A DNA stretch of 6,951 nucleotides from Bacteroidota bacterium (lineage in GTDB: Bacteria > Bacteroidota > Bacteroidia > Chitinophagales > UBA10324): contig DMRR01000019.1 in NCBI GenBank assembly GCA_003455275.1, positions 790-7,740 of the forward strand, written 5' to 3'. Made by a program: the position numbers and the translations under genes. Of this stretch, positions 5,844 to 6,951 are shown piece by piece; the first letter of the stretch is position 1, and each line of letters starts with the position of its first letter. Under the pieces are notes generated by a model. That model worked only from the letters and a program-made list of their open reading frames with translations, was not told where the DNA came from and did not search any database.

Positions 5844-6944
5844 ATGAAAACCATTAACACACTTTTCGCGCTTGCTCTGATGCTCAACATGTCAGCAGCT
5901 TTTTCACAATCAAAACCCACCATTGCTGTTGCGGGTATTGATTCAAAGGAAAATTCTATCAAGGCTTCTACAGTCGCTGATCTACTTCGGCTTGAGCTTG
6001 AAAAAACTGATGTCTTTACCGTAATGGATAAGTATGAAGTCAGTGAGGTATTGAAAAAAGACTCCACTTCGCTTGAATGCTACAGCCGCGAATGTTTGGT
6101 GAATGCGGGAAAAAAATTGAAAGCTGATAAAATGATCAGCGGCTCACTGGAAATATTCGGGAACAAAATTGTTATCACTCTCAAACTTGTGAATGTTAAA
6201 ACAGAAGCTATTGAAAAAACTGATGTAAAAGAATTCTTGAATCTGCCGGATGAAATTCAAAATATGATTCAGATTTCAGTAAAGAGTTTATTGGGATTGG
6301 AGAACGATGAACTGCTCGTTAATACACTTCTCTATTTCCAAAACACACAAACTGCTCCCACCACAACTATCCATAATAACGGTCCAAGAATGGGCGTAGC
6401 TTATGTTACAGGCGATATGGGAAAAAGGCTTCAGGATGGAATTGAAAATGGCGGCTATGACGCATATCCGGTTCTCACGCAATTCGGTTATCAAAGTGAA
6501 GTCAGTTATTTGAGTGCAGGAAATTTCAGAGCCCTTTTTGAAACAATGTTTATGGTAGATGGTTTGGAACAACAAATGTTTATTCCATCCTTAATTGCGC
6601 TCAATGGTTTTCGCGATAACAAGCATGGTTGGGAATTCGCTTTCGGGCCAACCGTGAGTGTAAATAAAATTGCTGTTGGTTATTATGATCAGAATAATCA
6701 GTGGAAATTATCTCAGGAATTTAATCCTTATGATTCTATCCAGGCTTCATTTTCACCAAAATATATTACAAGAATTGATCGCCGGGGTCAGCTTCATCTT
6801 GTTACGGGATGGGTATGGGCAATAGGAAAAACTTTCAGAAGCGGTTATCTTAATATTCCGGTAAATGCTTATGTACTTCCTCGTAAAGAAGGATGGTATT
6901 GCGGGCTCTCAGTTGGTTTCAATGTCAGAAAGAAAACCAAATAA
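5844..6944 (+). CDS. Exported protein: CsgG/LpoB/FlgO-like N-terminal domain with barrel-like C-terminal half
   Basis: The 366-residue protein has a signal peptide (1-22, cut near AAFSQ) and no lipobox Cys, unlike the lipoproteins CsgG and LpoB. About 25-150 matches the CsgG/LpoB/FlgO-type alpha-beta domain: TIAVAGID strand, STVADLLRLELEKTDVFTVMDK (42-63), EVL (68-70), then C79-YSRE-C84 and AGKKL-ADK-ISGSL (88-102), and the I-I-LKLVNV-T strand (109-120). The ELECxxxEC-type cysteine pair is often seen in this domain. After a T/N-rich linker (about 167-182), residues 183-366 are rich in aromatics and alternating strands, for example WEFAFGPTVSV (263-273), LHLVTGWVWAIG (317-328) and YLNIPVNAYVL to GLSVGFNV, resembling an outer-membrane beta-barrel. 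I do not recognise that half as a named family. Role unknown; an envelope-assembly role is only a guess. Divergent from the peptidase gene. Confidence 0.8.
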   Translation: MKTINTLFALALMLNMSAAFSQSKPTIAVAGIDSKENSIKASTVADLLRLELEKTDVFTVMDKYEVSEVLKKDSTSLECYSRECLVNAGKKLKADKMISGSLEIFGNKIVITLKLVNVKTEAIEKTDVKEFLNLPDEIQNMIQISVKSLLGLENDELLVNTLLYFQNTQTAPTTTIHNNGPRMGVAYVTGDMGKRLQDGIENGGYDAYPVLTQFGYQSEVSYLSAGNFRALFETMFMVDGLEQQMFIPSLIALNGFRDNKHGWEFAFGPTVSVNKIAVGYYDQNNQWKLSQEFNPYDSIQASFSPKYITRIDRRGQLHLVTGWVWAIGKTFRSGYLNIPVNAYVLPRKEGWYCGLSVGFNVRKKTK

Positions 6945-6951
6945 AATCATG

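Noticed and set aside
5822..6067. 81-codon - strand frame at the divergent boundary
   Set aside because: Mostly antisense to the CsgG-like gene; Ser/Val-rich translation without a recognisable fold.
6288..6575. 95-codon - strand frame
   Set aside because: Antisense to the CsgG-like gene; no motif.
1..6951. Defence system, mobile element, CRISPR array or RNA gene
   Set aside because: No transposase, integrase, direct-repeat array, Cas, toxin-antitoxin pair, tRNA or rRNA signature seen on either strand; the lone EVE protein has no restriction partner here.

Overview
The window looks like an ordinary stretch of a Bacteroidota (Bacteroidetes) chromosome. Four things support this: two different C-terminal sorting domains of the type IX secretion system (T9SS), which is restricted to this phylum; a single-domain response regulator of the typical Bacteroidota form; candidate promoters of the TTTG / TAnnTTTG type with almost no Shine-Dalgarno sequences; and AT-rich DNA with A/T-tract intergenic gaps. 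The sequence alone does not identify a genus.

Layout. 1-550 (+): the 3' end of a TPR-repeat protein, then secG four bases later, probably one operon. 568-5700 (-): six genes in one direction. Read in their own order they are an exported M28 zinc aminopeptidase, a lone CheY-like receiver protein, a 546-residue T9SS type B cell-surface protein with a PKD domain and five Ig-like repeats, a small cupredoxin with a T9SS type A tail, an exported DUF1573 protein and an EVE-domain protein. Only the last pair (9-base gap) looks like a tight operon; the others are separated by 64-118 bases, some holding small hairpins or promoter-like sequences. 5844-6944 (+): a divergently transcribed exported protein with a CsgG/LpoB/FlgO-like N-terminal domain and a C-terminal half that reads like an outer-membrane beta-barrel. 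There is no gap over 300 bases; the largest, 5701-5843, is the divergent control region.

How the genes relate. Most of the window concerns the cell envelope: SecG serves the Sec translocon; five other products carry Sec signal peptides; two of those carry T9SS tails and should be moved on to the cell surface or medium. The neighbourhood does not otherwise define one pathway, and I see no mobile element, CRISPR array, tRNA, rRNA or phage gene.

I did not find a convincing undescribed multi-gene system. The items most worth a second look are the cupredoxin whose axial copper-ligand position is Gln rather than Met, the CsgG-like domain joined to a barrel-like half, and the regularly spaced, cysteine-clamped five-repeat surface protein that starts with TTG.
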